The notes beneath the pieces are model-generated. The model searched no databases. It was not told where the DNA came from and saw only the letters and a program-made list of their open reading frames with translations. This document shows positions 17,389-27,798 of a stretch of DNA of 64,000 nucleotides, in pieces. The position numbers were made by a program, and so were the translations under genes. Source of the stretch: Anaerolineae bacterium (GTDB taxonomy: Bacteria; Chloroflexota; Anaerolineae; Promineifilales; Promineifilaceae); the NCBI GenBank assembly GCA_023384415.1, contig JAHDWJ010000015.1:62001-126000 (forward strand). Direction: 5' to 3'. How positions within the stretch are numbered: position 1 is the stretch's first letter; each line of letters opens with the position of its first letter.

Positions 17389-20043
17389 ATGGAAAAATAC
17401 CAGGAATTACGACAATCATTAGCCACCCTGCCCCACATCAGCCCGGCCCAGGTAGAACATTGGGTGGAGCTGCAGCAAGGCATTGATGCCAGCCGGGATT
17501 ACCTCATTCGGGCCGTTCCCCAGGCTAAACAGAGCATTGATGAAGCCCAGAAAATTTTAGCCCAACGGACATATACGTTGGTCTTTTTTGGCGGCACCGG
17601 TGTTGGTAAAAGTACCCTCATCAACGCCCTCTTAGGACGCAATTTGCTCCCCACCGGGGCGGTCACCGCTGTTACCGGCACCATTGTTTACATTGAGCAG
17701 GCCAACGCTGATGAGGCGGAATCGCTGGTGCTGACCTATTGGACTAAAGAGGAGTTTGCCCAACGAGTACGCCGTTTGTGCCAGTTGGCTGAGGTAGATG
17801 GGTTTGATATTATCAATGATGGCGAGCGCGACCAGGCCAAAGAGAGTATTAAGCAGATCATGGCCGGCAATGCTGATTCAGCCAAAACGGAGCGGGATGA
17901 ATATCTGGAAATTCTGATTGATTGTATTGAAACCTACGGCCACCACAAAGATTTGTACAAATCTGGCCCGCCGGCTCCCCTGTCGCTGCCATTGGAAGGG
18001 GATGCCCTGATTCATTTGCGCGAGGATGGGCACAAAGGACACAGTAAAAAGCGGCAAATCCGGCTGGTGCGTTCGGCGACGTTCCGTATTCACCCCCGCA
18101 ATGAACAGACCAATTTGCTGATGAATGGGTATTTACGCATTGTAGATGTGCCTGGTTTGGGGGCAGGGATGAAGCTGCATGAGGCGATTACCCTGGAAGA
18201 GATGAAGCGGGAAGATGCGATGATTGTCCTGGTGACGGATGCCGGCCGCCAACGAGTAGATGAAATGAAGTCGCTCCAGGCGGTAAATTGGGTGAAGGAG
18301 AACCGGCTGTTTGGGCTGAGTGGGCGTGATCTGGATGAAGCGGCCGCGAAAATTTTCCTGGTCATCAATGGGGGCAACGTGCGCCAGGCTTTTGACCGGC
18401 TCAACGCTGGCCTGCCCGAAAGTGAACTGGAAGTTAAGGAAGTGACCCGCTACATCGCCCCCAACTATTGGGATCGTTATCGGGAGCGAGGGCACAACCG
18501 GCCGTATTTCCTGGTGATGGCCCCGCCAGCCCTATATGTGCAAGACCCAGAACATTCTCCCAAAGAATTTTCCAGTGAAACGGAGCGGATTGCTAAAGTG
18601 TTTGCTGACCAACTGGGCCAGGTAGATAGCAAAGACCCGCTGCACCCAGACACCGCGGCCGCGCTCCTGGAACTGAGCGAAATTCCCTTGCTACGGGAAC
18701 GGCTCACTGATTTCATCAAAACCGAACGGGTCCGCAGCCAGCTTCGGGAAGCAGCTACCCGCATCCGCAACGCCCTGCAAGCGTTACGCTTCTACTACGA
18801 AAAACAGTTGTCCAGCCGGGGAGTACAGCCCCCCTTTACCACCAGTTGGGACAGCCTGCAAGAGCGTCGTTTTGAGAATGTGCTGGTACGCCAGCGCAAA
18901 GATTTGCCCCGCGCCTTCCACAACGCCTTGTTAGATATGAGCCAGCGCACCAACAGCGATGGCCGCTTCCGTGACATTCTCCGGCCCACCCTCTCTGGTG
19001 TCCATGACATGGTACGGAACAATATTCAGCGGGAAGTGGAAACGCTGCTAGACAGCTACGGCACGGAACATTGGGATGACCGGGATGTGACTTTTGACAA
19101 TCTGGTCTGGGGCACCAGCGGTATCGAAATCCCGATCAAGCGCATTCTTTACCAGGTGGAATTGGTGATGCAGGACGCCGTTTCCCAATTTATGCCCGAA
19201 ATCGGCAATGTCATCAGTGATGAGTTACAGCGTACCCTGGAAGCGCATGAGGTGTTGAGCCGGTTGGAGCGGGCCAGTTATGCCCAGGAGTATACTTACA
19301 GCCTGCCCGGCGCGGAGCCGATGCACCTGCAAGAGGCGTACCAAACGATTATTAACCGGGTCAGCGAAAGTTTCCGTCAGGTATGCCAGCAAGCCACGAT
19401 GTATGAGCTGATGAAGCCAGAGCGGTCTATCCATTACCGGCTGGATGCGAGTGAGCGGGAGCTGCCGCTGGCGGATAATGAGCGGCTGTTAGATATGGCC
19501 CTGCATGGGGTAGAGCGGGTGAAGCATGAGGTGGTAGCTCAGGCGCAGGCGATTGTAGATAGTGCCGGACAAGAACGCGCCCGGAACGCGGCCGCAGCCC
19601 CCGCTCCCATTGAGGACGAGTTTACCATTAACATTCTCGACCAATCGGCCCCATCTGACAACGAATTTGCCATCAGCTTCCCTGGCGACGCGGCCGCGCC
19701 CACCACCCCGATCTACCAGGATGCCGAAGCCAGCTATGCTGAAAAATTAGACAGCATCGCCGTTAAAACCAACAAAGTGTTTAGCGAAATCCTCAACGAT
19801 CTGTTCAGCGACGACGATCTGCTGCCCCGTTTGCGCCGCCTCTTCTGGCTTGAAGCCACCAAAGCGGAGCGAGATTTCAACAACCACATCGTTAAACCGA
19901 TGCTGCGCCAACACGACCGCAACATCCACCGGCCCGAACTGCGTAAAGCCATGGAAGCCGACCTGGAATCTATCTCTGATCTGGAAGAGCTGATGCGGGT
20001 ATGGGATGGTCTACACAAACTGGAGACAAGTTTGCCATTATAA
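17389..20043 (+). CDS. Large dynamin-like GTPase
   Basis: 884 residues from ATG 17389, which has AGGAAGG at 17377-17383. The GTPase domain starts early: P-loop FFGGTGVGKSTLINALLG (~64-81), switch Thr in AVTGTIV, and G3 DVPGLGAG. The rest (~450-884) is mostly helical with no predicted membrane segment, apart from a low-complexity acidic/Ala-Pro insert around residues 730-780. Bacterial dynamin-like proteins remodel or protect membranes, and some act in phage defence. A strong terminator follows, so the gene may be a single unit or shares a promoter only with upstream genes. Four GCGGCCGC copies lie within it. Confidence 0.8.
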   Translation: MEKYQELRQSLATLPHISPAQVEHWVELQQGIDASRDYLIRAVPQAKQSIDEAQKILAQRTYTLVFFGGTGVGKSTLINALLGRNLLPTGAVTAVTGTIVYIEQANADEAESLVLTYWTKEEFAQRVRRLCQLAEVDGFDIINDGERDQAKESIKQIMAGNADSAKTERDEYLEILIDCIETYGHHKDLYKSGPPAPLSLPLEGDALIHLREDGHKGHSKKRQIRLVRSATFRIHPRNEQTNLLMNGYLRIVDVPGLGAGMKLHEAITLEEMKREDAMIVLVTDAGRQRVDEMKSLQAVNWVKENRLFGLSGRDLDEAAAKIFLVINGGNVRQAFDRLNAGLPESELEVKEVTRYIAPNYWDRYRERGHNRPYFLVMAPPALYVQDPEHSPKEFSSETERIAKVFADQLGQVDSKDPLHPDTAAALLELSEIPLLRERLTDFIKTERVRSQLREAATRIRNALQALRFYYEKQLSSRGVQPPFTTSWDSLQERRFENVLVRQRKDLPRAFHNALLDMSQRTNSDGRFRDILRPTLSGVHDMVRNNIQREVETLLDSYGTEHWDDRDVTFDNLVWGTSGIEIPIKRILYQVELVMQDAVSQFMPEIGNVISDELQRTLEAHEVLSRLERASYAQEYTYSLPGAEPMHLQEAYQTIINRVSESFRQVCQQATMYELMKPERSIHYRLDASERELPLADNERLLDMALHGVERVKHEVVAQAQAIVDSAGQERARNAAAAPAPIEDEFTINILDQSAPSDNEFAISFPGDAAAPTTPIYQDAEASYAEKLDSIAVKTNKVFSEILNDLFSDDDLLPRLRRLFWLEATKAERDFNNHIVKPMLRQHDRNIHRPELRKAMEADLESISDLEELMRVWDGLHKLETSLPL

Positions 20044-20101
20044 AAACAGCTTTTAGCCGGAGTATGCTCTGGCCTGAGCAGTAACAAAATCGAGTCCTAA
20101 T

Positions 20102-20133
20102 AAAAAGGCGATCCTGGTTGGGATCGCCTTTTT
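20102..20133 (+). terminator. Rho-independent terminator
   Basis: AAAAAGGCGATCC (20102-20114), loop TGGTTG, GGATCGCCTTTTT (20121-20133): a perfect stem with a T tail, 59 nt after the GTPase stop. It is symmetric enough to work on both strands. From here to 20417 I see no gene, only one GCGGCCGC at 20341. Confidence 0.9.
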
Positions 20134-20417
20134 GGCTTAAGCGGATGCGCCGTTTTCCTTCCCAACCAATCGTTGATACCATGTAGCGATCCCGTTCTTC
20201 ATCATAGACAAGGTGAAGGCGGGATGAATCAGATTTAGCCTGACTTAACAGGGATACATATTCATTATTGAAGTATAGTTTTGTGATAAGTGGCTGTCAA
20301 TTTGCGACTTTGGGTGGTAGGGTACGTAATGAATGGCATCGCGGCCGCCCCCGCCCTTATTTATTAGTGTGTAGATGTCGCCAATACATCTTATGTATCA
20401 TGTCTCTGGAGTTGCCA

Positions 20418-21617
20418 ATGCAACCACAAGCTGCCAACCTGATTCAATCATTAGAAACCCCGGCCCAGATTACCACCTTTGCCAGCCGCCTGCTTGCCTG
20501 GCTCCTGGCCGAACTTAACCCGCCAGAAAGCGAAGCCCGCTTTACTGAATCCCGGGCCAGGGCAGTGCTTAATGCCGCCCAGGTGCTTGATGAACCGACC
20601 TGGCACAGCTTTGAGCGGTTGGTAGAAAACCCACCGCTCTTGCGGCTGGCCCTGTATGATTTACTGGCCGGGGCGGAGTTGGCCGCCGAGAAAGAAGTAG
20701 AGGCATTGGTGGTTGCCAGCAGTGCGGCCGCGACCCCCATCCCCATTGAATGGCACGCGCTAACCATAGCCGCCTTCGCCTGGAAACGGGGCTATTTTCT
20801 GGATCAGCTAGACCCCTCTTCCCCCCCGCTGCCAGACAGCCCCGCCGGGCAAATTCTCAGCCGGGCCATGGGGTTGGTGCGCCAGCAGGTACAGCGTGGG
20901 GCTACGGAGAGGGATAAGTTAAGCCAAAAGTTAGGCTACCAATCGGGAAGGGGGGTAACGCCTTCATTGGACAATATGCCTCCCTCCCAGGAGAGCATCG
21001 CTCCGGTACCCCCGTATTTCCGCTCCCCTGTGCCAGTACGTTACCCAGAAATGGCTCGGGAAACGCTGCATGTTGCCCCCGATGAGCCAGCTCCAGGGCC
21101 GGCCGTTCAACGCGGCACTCCCCTGGTCATTACCGATGAAGAGGTAGAGCCGACCCCAAACCCGCCTACCCGTATGCCCCAGATTACGATTAGTCGGGAG
21201 CAGGTGGAACGGACGCGGCCGCCCAGCCCCCTGCCCCCTTCGGCGGTCATCATGCCCAACTCCGCTGTTGAGCCAAAGCCGGGCCTCACCGTCGCCTTCC
21301 GCCAGATGTTCCGCAATGAGCCGATGAAGACGACCAAGCTCCGGGTTCTGGTGCAGGAATACCCGGATGGGCCGGGGTTGTATGGGCTGCAAGTGCGGGT
21401 TACAAGCGACACCATCCGCAGCTATGTGGCCGGCACGACAGATCGGCAGGGGCAATTTCTTTGTGAACTGCCAGTGCGCCTTACTAGCGGTCTCACCTAT
21501 GACGTGGATGTGACCTGGCCCCGCGAACACGGCAGTGAAATCGAACGGAAATCGCTCACCCTGAACGCCGACCGCACGGAGTTTGCTTTACCGTTCTACC
21601 GCCGACTCACTGAATAA
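20418..21617 (+). CDS. Protein of unknown function with a C-terminal beta-sandwich domain
   Basis: 399 residues. ATG 20418 is preferred because GGAG at 20408-20411 sits 6 nt upstream; ATG 20400 is in frame. Residues 1-160 are Leu/Ala-rich and helical, with no signal peptide or membrane segment. Residues ~190-290 are Pro-rich and probably disordered. The last ~90 residues (KLRVLVQEYPDGPGLYGLQV, then GTTDRQGQFLCELPV) resemble a carboxypeptidase-regulatory or transthyretin-like beta-sandwich. I do not recognise the family. It lies between the dynamin-like GTPase and a CAP-domain gene on the same strand. Confidence 0.75.
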   Translation: MQPQAANLIQSLETPAQITTFASRLLAWLLAELNPPESEARFTESRARAVLNAAQVLDEPTWHSFERLVENPPLLRLALYDLLAGAELAAEKEVEALVVASSAAATPIPIEWHALTIAAFAWKRGYFLDQLDPSSPPLPDSPAGQILSRAMGLVRQQVQRGATERDKLSQKLGYQSGRGVTPSLDNMPPSQESIAPVPPYFRSPVPVRYPEMARETLHVAPDEPAPGPAVQRGTPLVITDEEVEPTPNPPTRMPQITISREQVERTRPPSPLPPSAVIMPNSAVEPKPGLTVAFRQMFRNEPMKTTKLRVLVQEYPDGPGLYGLQVRVTSDTIRSYVAGTTDRQGQFLCELPVRLTSGLTYDVDVTWPREHGSEIERKSLTLNADRTEFALPFYRRLTE

Positions 21618-21694
21618 AAAGATGAATTAGGAAGGATGAATTAGGAAGTGGGACATCCCTTCATCATTCATCTTTCATCCCTCATAATTACCCT

Positions 21695-22378
21695 ATGCAG
21701 GATTGGTTGCAGCTAACGGAAGAGGATTTAGAAAGGGCCACGAGCCTGGCACGGTCGCGGCCGCAGACCCCTGGCGTCCTGGCTATCAACGACAAACTGG
21801 TCATCACCGGGGATGACATCGCCCACGTCACCCCGCCTGCCCGCCCCGCCTCCGCTATCCTGACCATCACCCTGGATGATCTAAAATCCCTGGAACCTGA
21901 TTTCCACCCCACTGAGCTAATTGTGGCTCTGGAACAGTTAATGTTTGCCCTGGTTAATGAAGCCCGCAGCCAAAATTTACCCGGCTGGTTAGGCACAACC
22001 AAACTCCATTGGCATGAAGGATTAGCTGCGGTTGCCAGAGGGCATTCGGCAGATATGCTGCGCCGCCAATATGTCTCCCACATCACCCCCGATGGGTACA
22101 GTTCAGCCCAACGGATTGAGCGGCAGGGAATTGGCTATGTGGCTTGTGGGGAGAATATCGGTATTGTGTATGGGGAAGCCAGCCACAGCCAGCAAGGGGT
22201 ACATGATATTCACAACGCTTTTATGAACCAGCCCCGCAGCCTGACCAACCACCGAGGCAATTTGCTCAACCCTGTCTGGACGCATATTGGCATTGGCATT
22301 GCCTACAACCCGGATGGGGCGTTGGTCGCCACGCAGAAATTTATCTCCGCTCCTGGTACGCGGCTGCGCGGCCGCTGA
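21695..22378 (+). CDS. CAP-domain (SCP/PR-1-like) protein
   Basis: 227 residues. Residues ~75-220 form a CAP domain: ALVNEARSQNLPGWLG, the His-containing helix ARGHSADMLRRQYVSHITPDG, CGENIG, and the HIGIGIAYNPDGALVATQKF end. The paired His and Glu of the CAP cavity are present. Most bacterial CAP proteins are secreted, yet this one has no signal peptide; its first ~70 residues are acidic and polar. The 77-bp gap before it contains GATGAATTAGGAA twice and its rough inverted complement. Confidence 0.85.
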   Translation: MQDWLQLTEEDLERATSLARSRPQTPGVLAINDKLVITGDDIAHVTPPARPASAILTITLDDLKSLEPDFHPTELIVALEQLMFALVNEARSQNLPGWLGTTKLHWHEGLAAVARGHSADMLRRQYVSHITPDGYSSAQRIERQGIGYVACGENIGIVYGEASHSQQGVHDIHNAFMNQPRSLTNHRGNLLNPVWTHIGIGIAYNPDGALVATQKFISAPGTRLRGR

Positions 22379-22432
22379 TTCTGCCAGACCCCTTTCTGAC
22401 AAGCCCCCATAAAAATAACGAAATTGTTGTTT

Positions 22433-25183
22433 TCAAAAAGTACGTCGCTTGATCCATTTTTGGATTTCTATGGCCACAAAAACAGTTGCACTTAAACCCA
22501 AACAAAGGGCCAATTGTCCACCTGTCAACGCGACGGTATTAAACACATTTTGTAAAAAAGGTACATAGATCAGGGCTAATTGCAAAACAAAGGTTAGCCC
22601 AACTGCGCCAACCATCGGGCGGTTAGAGAAAATGCCAATGGTAAACAGGGAATCATAATCGGAGCGGATAGCCAGAGCATTGCCCATTTGAGCCAGGGTT
22701 AAAGTCGTAAAAATCATGGTTTGCCAGACGGTTGCCTGAGAGAAAGCATCGGTGGGGTTTGTACGCCAGTAAAAGTACCCGGCCAGCAGAGAGATAAACC
22801 CCATTAACCCCCCTACCCACAATATCATACTGCCTAAGCCCCGCGCCAAAATATTTTCTTGGGGATGAAATGGTTTACGCTTCATAATGTTGCGTTCGCC
22901 TGGTTCTATCGCCAGAGCCAACCCTGGCACACCGTCAGTCACCAGGTTAATCCATAAGATTTGCAAGGGCAGCAGCGGCAAGGGCATTCCCAGAAGGGGG
23001 CCAATAAACATCACAAATAGCTCACCAAAGTTGCTCGAAAGGGTATATCTGATGAATTTGCGGATGTTATCGTAAATGACTCGTCCTTCCTCGATGGCGG
23101 CTACGATGGTGGCAAAGTTATCATCTAACAAAATCATGTCGGCCGCTTCTTTAGAGACATCGGTACCGGTGATGCCCATAGCTACGCCAATATCCGCTTT
23201 CCTGAGGGCTGGGGCGTCGTTGACACCATCACCAGTCATGGCCACAATGTGCCCTTTGGCCTGTAGGGCCTGAACAATATTCAGTTTATGCTCTGGAGAA
23301 ACTCGTGCATAAACTGAAACTCCTTCAACGATTTTTTCTAATTCCTCTACGGATATTTGGGCCAGGTCCTGCCCGGTGAGGTTTTTGTCCTCATCGTGAC
23401 GTATGATTTGCAGCTCTTGAGCGATGTATTGGGCCGTGAGCGGATGATCACCAGTGATCATGATCGGACGAATGCCCGCTTCTTTGGCGGTAGCTACTGA
23501 TGATTTGACTTCGGGCCGGGCTGGATCAAGCATACCGATCAAGCCAATGAAGGTGAGGTGCTTTTCTATTTCGGCCTCGTTGGTTGTGTCAGGGAGAGTA
23601 GTAAACGGACGAAAGGCAACGCCCAGGATGCGCTGCCCCTCGGCTGCCAGGGTTTGATTGCTTTCCAGGATGCGGCCGCGCAGCTCATTATCTAAAGGTT
23701 TTTCATTATCTCCATACCACACCGTCTCACAAATCTCTAAAAGGCCATCTACGGCCCCCTTGCAGAAAGCCACATAGGGGGCATCATGCCAGGGGGAATC
23801 GCTTTGCCCAGGTTCAATGGCCGTTTTATGGATCGTGGTCATTCGTTTACGGGTGGAAGTGAACGGGAGTTCGGCTACCCGGGGCCAGCGCTTTTCCAGA
23901 TTGGTTTTGTTAAGACCCAACTGCGCGGCCGCGACCACCAACGCCGCCTCAGTCGGGTCCCCCACCGCCCGAATCTGGTTTGTTCCCTCTTCAATTTCCA
24001 ACTCTGTGTCATTAGCTAAAACCATCGCTTTCACCAACAATCCCAAGGTCCGCGTGGGTGGGGGTAAAGAAGGGTCCACCTCGGCATGAACGACCGGTAG
24101 ACGGCTGGCCACGAGGTTTTTAATGCTTTGTTTCTCATTAGCTACGTCCAGCACTGTGACCGTCATGCGGTTTTCTGTCAGGGTGCCCGTTTTATCCGAA
24201 CAGATGACCGTTACTGAACCTAATGTTTCGACAGCGGGCAATTTACGAATGAGGGCATGTCGTTTTAACATGCGCTGTGCCCCTAAAGCTAAAGTAATAG
24301 TGACAACAGCCGGCAGCCCTTCAGGCACGGCGGCTACAGCCAGGCTAATGCCGGTCAAAACTAATTCGCCCCACCCTATGGCACCAGCAGAACGCCACAC
24401 CCCAAGAGCAATGACCAGGGCGATAATGACCAGGGAGATGATGGCCAGGGTTTTCGTCAACTGAGCCAGCCGTGTTTGCAGTGGGGTAGGATCACGTCCC
24501 ACACCCTGGAGCAGGTTGGCTATATGGCCTAGTTGGGTGTTCATTCCTGTTTCGGTAATAACCGCAGTTCCTCGGCCATAGGTGACAACGGTACCCATGT
24601 GTATCATGTTAATTCTATCGCCCAGAGCCAGGTCGTTACCCTGTAAGGTAACGACTTTCTTTTCTACGGGTTCAGATTCCCCCGTCAGCGAGGCTTCTTC
24701 GATACGTAAATTGGCACTTTCGATAAGGCGCCCATCAGCCGGGGCAAAGTCGCCCGCTTCCAGGCGCACAATATCACCAGGCACGAGGTCACGGGAGGAG
24801 ACGGTCATAGGATGACCGTCTCGCCGGACTTTGACGGTCGGCAGGGCTAGTTTTTTGAGGGCAGCAATCGCTTTTTCCGCCCGGTATTCTTGGGAAACGC
24901 CAATGGCCGCGTTAATAATGACGATGAGGATGATGACGACAGCATCTATGTACTCTTTGAGAATGATGGAGATGAGCGCGGCCGCGATCAAAATCAGTAC
25001 CATCGGCTCAGCCATCTGCTCAAACAAGATACGCCAGGGGCTTTTAGCCTCTTTTTCGATCAGTTCATTGGGGCCATATTCACGCAGACGCTGTTGAGCC
25101 TCTGCTTCAGTAAGACCAGTTTCGGCACTGCTCTGTAATTTTCGTAAAACTTCTTCGGGGTCAAGTTGATACCAGTTGCTCAT
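22433..25183 (-). CDS. Ca2+-type cation-transporting P-type ATPase
   Basis: 916 residues, type II (SERCA/PMCA-like). It shows the N-terminal cation-ATPase domain ([19 protein letters not shown]), actuator loop TGES, M4 motif VPEGLP, phosphorylation site [12 protein letters not shown], hinge [17 protein letters not shown] and M6 [12 protein letters not shown]. The M4 and M6 motifs favour Ca2+ (or Mn2+) export, but substrate cannot be proved. About ten membrane helices are expected. It is convergent with the CAP gene, with only 54 bp between them. Confidence 0.92.
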   Translation of the reverse strand: MSNWYQLDPEEVLRKLQSSAETGLTEAEAQQRLREYGPNELIEKEAKSPWRILFEQMAEPMVLILIAAALISIILKEYIDAVVIILIVIINAAIGVSQEYRAEKAIAALKKLALPTVKVRRDGHPMTVSSRDLVPGDIVRLEAGDFAPADGRLIESANLRIEEASLTGESEPVEKKVVTLQGNDLALGDRINMIHMGTVVTYGRGTAVITETGMNTQLGHIANLLQGVGRDPTPLQTRLAQLTKTLAIISLVIIALVIALGVWRSAGAIGWGELVLTGISLAVAAVPEGLPAVVTITLALGAQRMLKRHALIRKLPAVETLGSVTVICSDKTGTLTENRMTVTVLDVANEKQSIKNLVASRLPVVHAEVDPSLPPPTRTLGLLVKAMVLANDTELEIEEGTNQIRAVGDPTEAALVVAAAQLGLNKTNLEKRWPRVAELPFTSTRKRMTTIHKTAIEPGQSDSPWHDAPYVAFCKGAVDGLLEICETVWYGDNEKPLDNELRGRILESNQTLAAEGQRILGVAFRPFTTLPDTTNEAEIEKHLTFIGLIGMLDPARPEVKSSVATAKEAGIRPIMITGDHPLTAQYIAQELQIIRHDEDKNLTGQDLAQISVEELEKIVEGVSVYARVSPEHKLNIVQALQAKGHIVAMTGDGVNDAPALRKADIGVAMGITGTDVSKEAADMILLDDNFATIVAAIEEGRVIYDNIRKFIRYTLSSNFGELFVMFIGPLLGMPLPLLPLQILWINLVTDGVPGLALAIEPGERNIMKRKPFHPQENILARGLGSMILWVGGLMGFISLLAGYFYWRTNPTDAFSQATVWQTMIFTTLTLAQMGNALAIRSDYDSLFTIGIFSNRPMVGAVGLTFVLQLALIYVPFLQNVFNTVALTGGQLALCLGLSATVFVAIEIQKWIKRRTF

Positions 25184-25452
25184 AATTCTCTTGGAGAAGG
25201 GGATAAAGATAGTTGAGTATAGGTTATTGGTGGAAGTATAGCAGGTTTACGACGTAACTGTTCTGGTCAAAAATGGGGGGGTCTCTGGTAAATTGGTATT
25301 CCAGATGAATCCAAAATTGCTCTGCCTGGTGTGCCTGAGCCATTATCAGTTTTCTTCACCTTCTTACGTAATGTTTGTGTTTGTGGCTGCGTCTGTACCG
25401 CTATAATTGCCAGTCAGGACTAAGATTTATTTTTTCTCTCACGGAGGTTTGC

Positions 25453-26187
25453 ATGACCCAACAGTATACGCCGGCGCGGGCGATGTTTATTTATGCCCAC
25501 CCGGATGACATTGAGTTTGGTGTGGCCGGTACGGCGGCTAAATGGGCCAAAAATGGCTCTGAAGTAACCTATGTTGTTCTGACGGATGGCAATGTGGGCA
25601 GTCATGATCCCTCATTGACCCAGGAGAAGTTGGCAGAGATCCGACGAGCAGAACAGAGCGCGGCCGCCCAAGTCGCCGGGGCCGCTCGTTGTCTCTTTTT
25701 AGGCTACCCTGATGGTTTGTTGGAACCGACCCTGGCTTTACGCAAGGAGCTGGTGAAGCTAATCCGCACCTATAAACCGAACGCCGTTGTTTGTGGCGAT
25801 CCAGCTATGTATTTCCGGGGCGACCGAATTAATCATCCAGACCACCGCGCGGCCGCGAAATCGGCCATTGACGCCGTATTCCCCGCCAGCGAGATGCGCC
25901 TGCTCTATCCTGATTTGTTAGCCGAAGGCATTGAGCCGCACAAGGTCAATTACGTTTACATCAGCAGTATCGAAGGGGCTAATTATTATGTGGACATTAG
26001 CGAGACGATTGATGTGAAGCTCCAGGCCCTGCGCCAACACAAGAGCCAGTTAGAAGAGTGGGACCCCGAAGAGCGGATACGGGGCTGGAATGGGGATTTA
26101 GGTAAAAAAGTGGGGTTTGCTTATGCTGAGGTATACCGGCGCATGACCATTCACGAGCCAGAACCCCCAGCGGCCGCGCACCAGTAA
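25453..26187 (+). CDS. PIG-L/LmbE-family deacetylase, copy 1
   Basis: 244 residues; ATG 25453 follows ACGGAGG. The zinc-binding signature AHPDDIEF (residues ~14-21) and the second metal His in the NHPDHRAA region are present, with DGNVGSHD after strand 2. The family removes N-acetyl groups from sugars such as GlcNAc-type thiol precursors and LPS- or antibiotic-linked sugars; the substrate is unknown. It is paired with a close paralogue at 26288, and GCGGCCGC octamers lie at matching positions in both genes (25660/26492 and 25849/26684), encoding Ala-Ala-Ala or an overlapping sequence. Confidence 0.9.
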   Translation: MTQQYTPARAMFIYAHPDDIEFGVAGTAAKWAKNGSEVTYVVLTDGNVGSHDPSLTQEKLAEIRRAEQSAAAQVAGAARCLFLGYPDGLLEPTLALRKELVKLIRTYKPNAVVCGDPAMYFRGDRINHPDHRAAAKSAIDAVFPASEMRLLYPDLLAEGIEPHKVNYVYISSIEGANYYVDISETIDVKLQALRQHKSQLEEWDPEERIRGWNGDLGKKVGFAYAEVYRRMTIHEPEPPAAAHQ

Positions 26188-26189
26188 CG

Positions 26190-26268
26190 CCCTCACCCCC
26201 GGCCCCTCTCCCGACACGGGAGAGGGGGGAGTTCCCTCTCCCAGGGGAGAGGGTTAGGGTGAGGGGTT
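26190..26268. repeat. REP-like palindromic intergenic element
   Basis: CCCTCTCC and GGGAGAGGG arms occur twice in close succession, flanked by CCCTCACCCC and GGGTGAGGGG. The whole can fold into two small hairpins within a larger one. It fills the gap between the two LmbE genes and may modulate read-through. Confidence 0.7.
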
Positions 26269-26287
26269 TTATCATCTACTTTTAATT

Positions 26288-27001
26288 ATGAACGAATACA
26301 CACCTCAACGAGCAATGTTTATTTTTGCCCACCCGGACGATATTGAGTTTGGGGTGGCGGGTACGGCCGCTAAATGGGCCAAAGTGGGTAGTGAAGTTAC
26401 CTATGTCTTGATCACCGATGGCAATGTTGGCTCCCATGATGCGGAGTTTGACCGGGAGAAGTTAGCCCAAACACGACGGCAGGAACAGGACGCGGCCGCG
26501 AAAATCAGTGGTGTAGAGCGAGTTGTTTACCTGGGGTACCACGATGGCCTGCTGGAACCTACCCTGGAACTGCGCCGCCAACTGGTTAAGCTAATCCGCC
26601 AATACCAACCCAACGCCGTCGTTTGCGGTGATCCCCGTGCCCTGTTTATGGGTGATTTTTACATCAACCACCCGGATCACCGTGCGGCCGCTATCGCCGC
26701 TATCGAAGCTGTTTTCCCCGCCAGCGAGATGGGGCTGCTCTATCCTGAGTTCCAGACCGAAGGGATCATGCCCCACAAAGTCAACTACGTTTACCTCACC
26801 TTCGCCGAAGATGCTGATTTGTACATAGACATCAGCGACACCATCGGCACAAAAATTGATGCCTTACGCCAACACAGCAGCCAGTTTGGTGATTGGGATC
26901 CCACTGAGATGGTACAAAATTGGGCCAAAGAATCGGGCAAACAGGTTGGCTTCGCCTATGCCGAATCATTCCGCCGCCTGACGATTCACCCGCCACAATA
27001 A
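26288..27001 (+). CDS. PIG-L/LmbE-family deacetylase, copy 2
   Basis: 237 residues, clearly paralogous to 25453-26187: AHPDDIEF, DGNVGSHD, GYHDGLLEPT and NHPDHRAA are all kept. ATG 26288 aligns with the start of copy 1. A cytosolic zinc-dependent N-deacetylase of unknown substrate. The pair may act on different substrates or form a heteromer (inference). Confidence 0.9.
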   Translation: MNEYTPQRAMFIFAHPDDIEFGVAGTAAKWAKVGSEVTYVLITDGNVGSHDAEFDREKLAQTRRQEQDAAAKISGVERVVYLGYHDGLLEPTLELRRQLVKLIRQYQPNAVVCGDPRALFMGDFYINHPDHRAAAIAAIEAVFPASEMGLLYPEFQTEGIMPHKVNYVYLTFAEDADLYIDISDTIGTKIDALRQHSSQFGDWDPTEMVQNWAKESGKQVGFAYAESFRRLTIHPPQ

Positions 27002-27034
27002 GTTTGTCTGCTTAACTGGGGCAACAAGGGCCAA

Positions 27035-27096
27035 CCACGAATTTCACAATAGACACAAATTTTCTTTTCATTCATGTTATTGTCTGAAATTCGTGG
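27035..27096. terminator. Inverted repeat between convergent genes
   Basis: CCACGAATTTCA (27035-27046) pairs perfectly with TGAAATTCGTGG (27085-27096); inner AATAGACA/TGTCTAATA-like matches partly extend it. It lies between LmbE copy 2 and the reverse-strand DUF3105 gene. A related element is at 43258-43319. Confidence 0.5.
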
Positions 27097-27109
27097 CTGT
27101 ATCTTTTTA

Positions 27110-27177
27110 ACTGGTCCCTGGTGAAAATTAATTTCAGCACTGGTAATAACCAGTGGTCAGCTCAAAAAACGCCAGAC
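27110..27177. repeat. Dispersed intergenic repeat, copy B
   Basis: CCTGGTGAAAATTAATTTCA, CACTGGTAATAACCAG and AGCTCAAAAAACGCCAGACT correspond to copy A at 17248-17335, without that copy's ~20-bp central insert. Confidence 0.6.
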
Positions 27178-27185
27178 TCCAGTTT

Positions 27186-27797
27186 TTAAGGCAGGACCAG
27201 CGGATTGCCTACCCCATCGGCACAGGTGACGCCTGGCTCTGGGGATTGGCGACCGTGCAGGAAGGCGGCAATAAATTGACCAATGCGGGGATCATCGGCC
27301 AACTCCAGTTCTAGCTGCCGTGCCCAGGCAGTCAAGACGATAGGGCTGCGCTGCCCAGGGTACGGGTTGAGTAAAATATGGGTTTGCCCCCGCGTCAAGT
27401 TTTGTAAGGTAGTGATCGCGGCCGCGTCCAATTCTGGCTGATAGGTAATCCACACTGCCCCATGCTCCAGAGAGTGAATGGCTAACTCCACCGGCACAAA
27501 TTCGCTGTACACCCCACAGTTCACCCATACCGGATGGTGGACGCCGCCCGCCGGGGGCAGGTCCATAAAGGGATACCGGTAATCCGGGTCATGGTCGCGG
27601 GAAGGTTCAGGGATGATAACCAACCCTTCAATGTCACTGTTCTCGGCGGTGGCTGTAGGGGTGGGAATGGTCGCGGCCGCGTTCATGGCTGCATTGTTCT
27701 CCCCTATAACAACTGGTGACTCCTGGGCCGAACCACAGCCCACCAGCCCTCCCCACACCAGCAAACCGATCAACCAAAATGATATTCGTTGTTTCAT
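27186..27797 (-). CDS. DUF3105-type lipoprotein
   Basis: 203 residues with a signal peptide and lipobox (LVGC). After a Thr/Pro-rich spacer the DUF3105 core is visible: PPAGGVHHPVWVNCGVYSEF, then HSLEHGAVWITYQP and TAWARQLEL. The conserved His and Cys residues suggest metal or redox binding, but the family has no established role. It starts 2 bp after the kynA stop, so the two are probably co-transcribed. Confidence 0.85.
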   Translation of the reverse strand: MKQRISFWLIGLLVWGGLVGCGSAQESPVVIGENNAAMNAAATIPTPTATAENSDIEGLVIIPEPSRDHDPDYRYPFMDLPPAGGVHHPVWVNCGVYSEFVPVELAIHSLEHGAVWITYQPELDAAAITTLQNLTRGQTHILLNPYPGQRSPIVLTAWARQLELELADDPRIGQFIAAFLHGRQSPEPGVTCADGVGNPLVLP

Positions 27798-27798
27798 C

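Noticed and set aside
20964..21530. 188-residue reverse-strand frame
   Set aside because: Antisense to the gene at 20418-21617, with no recognisable domain.
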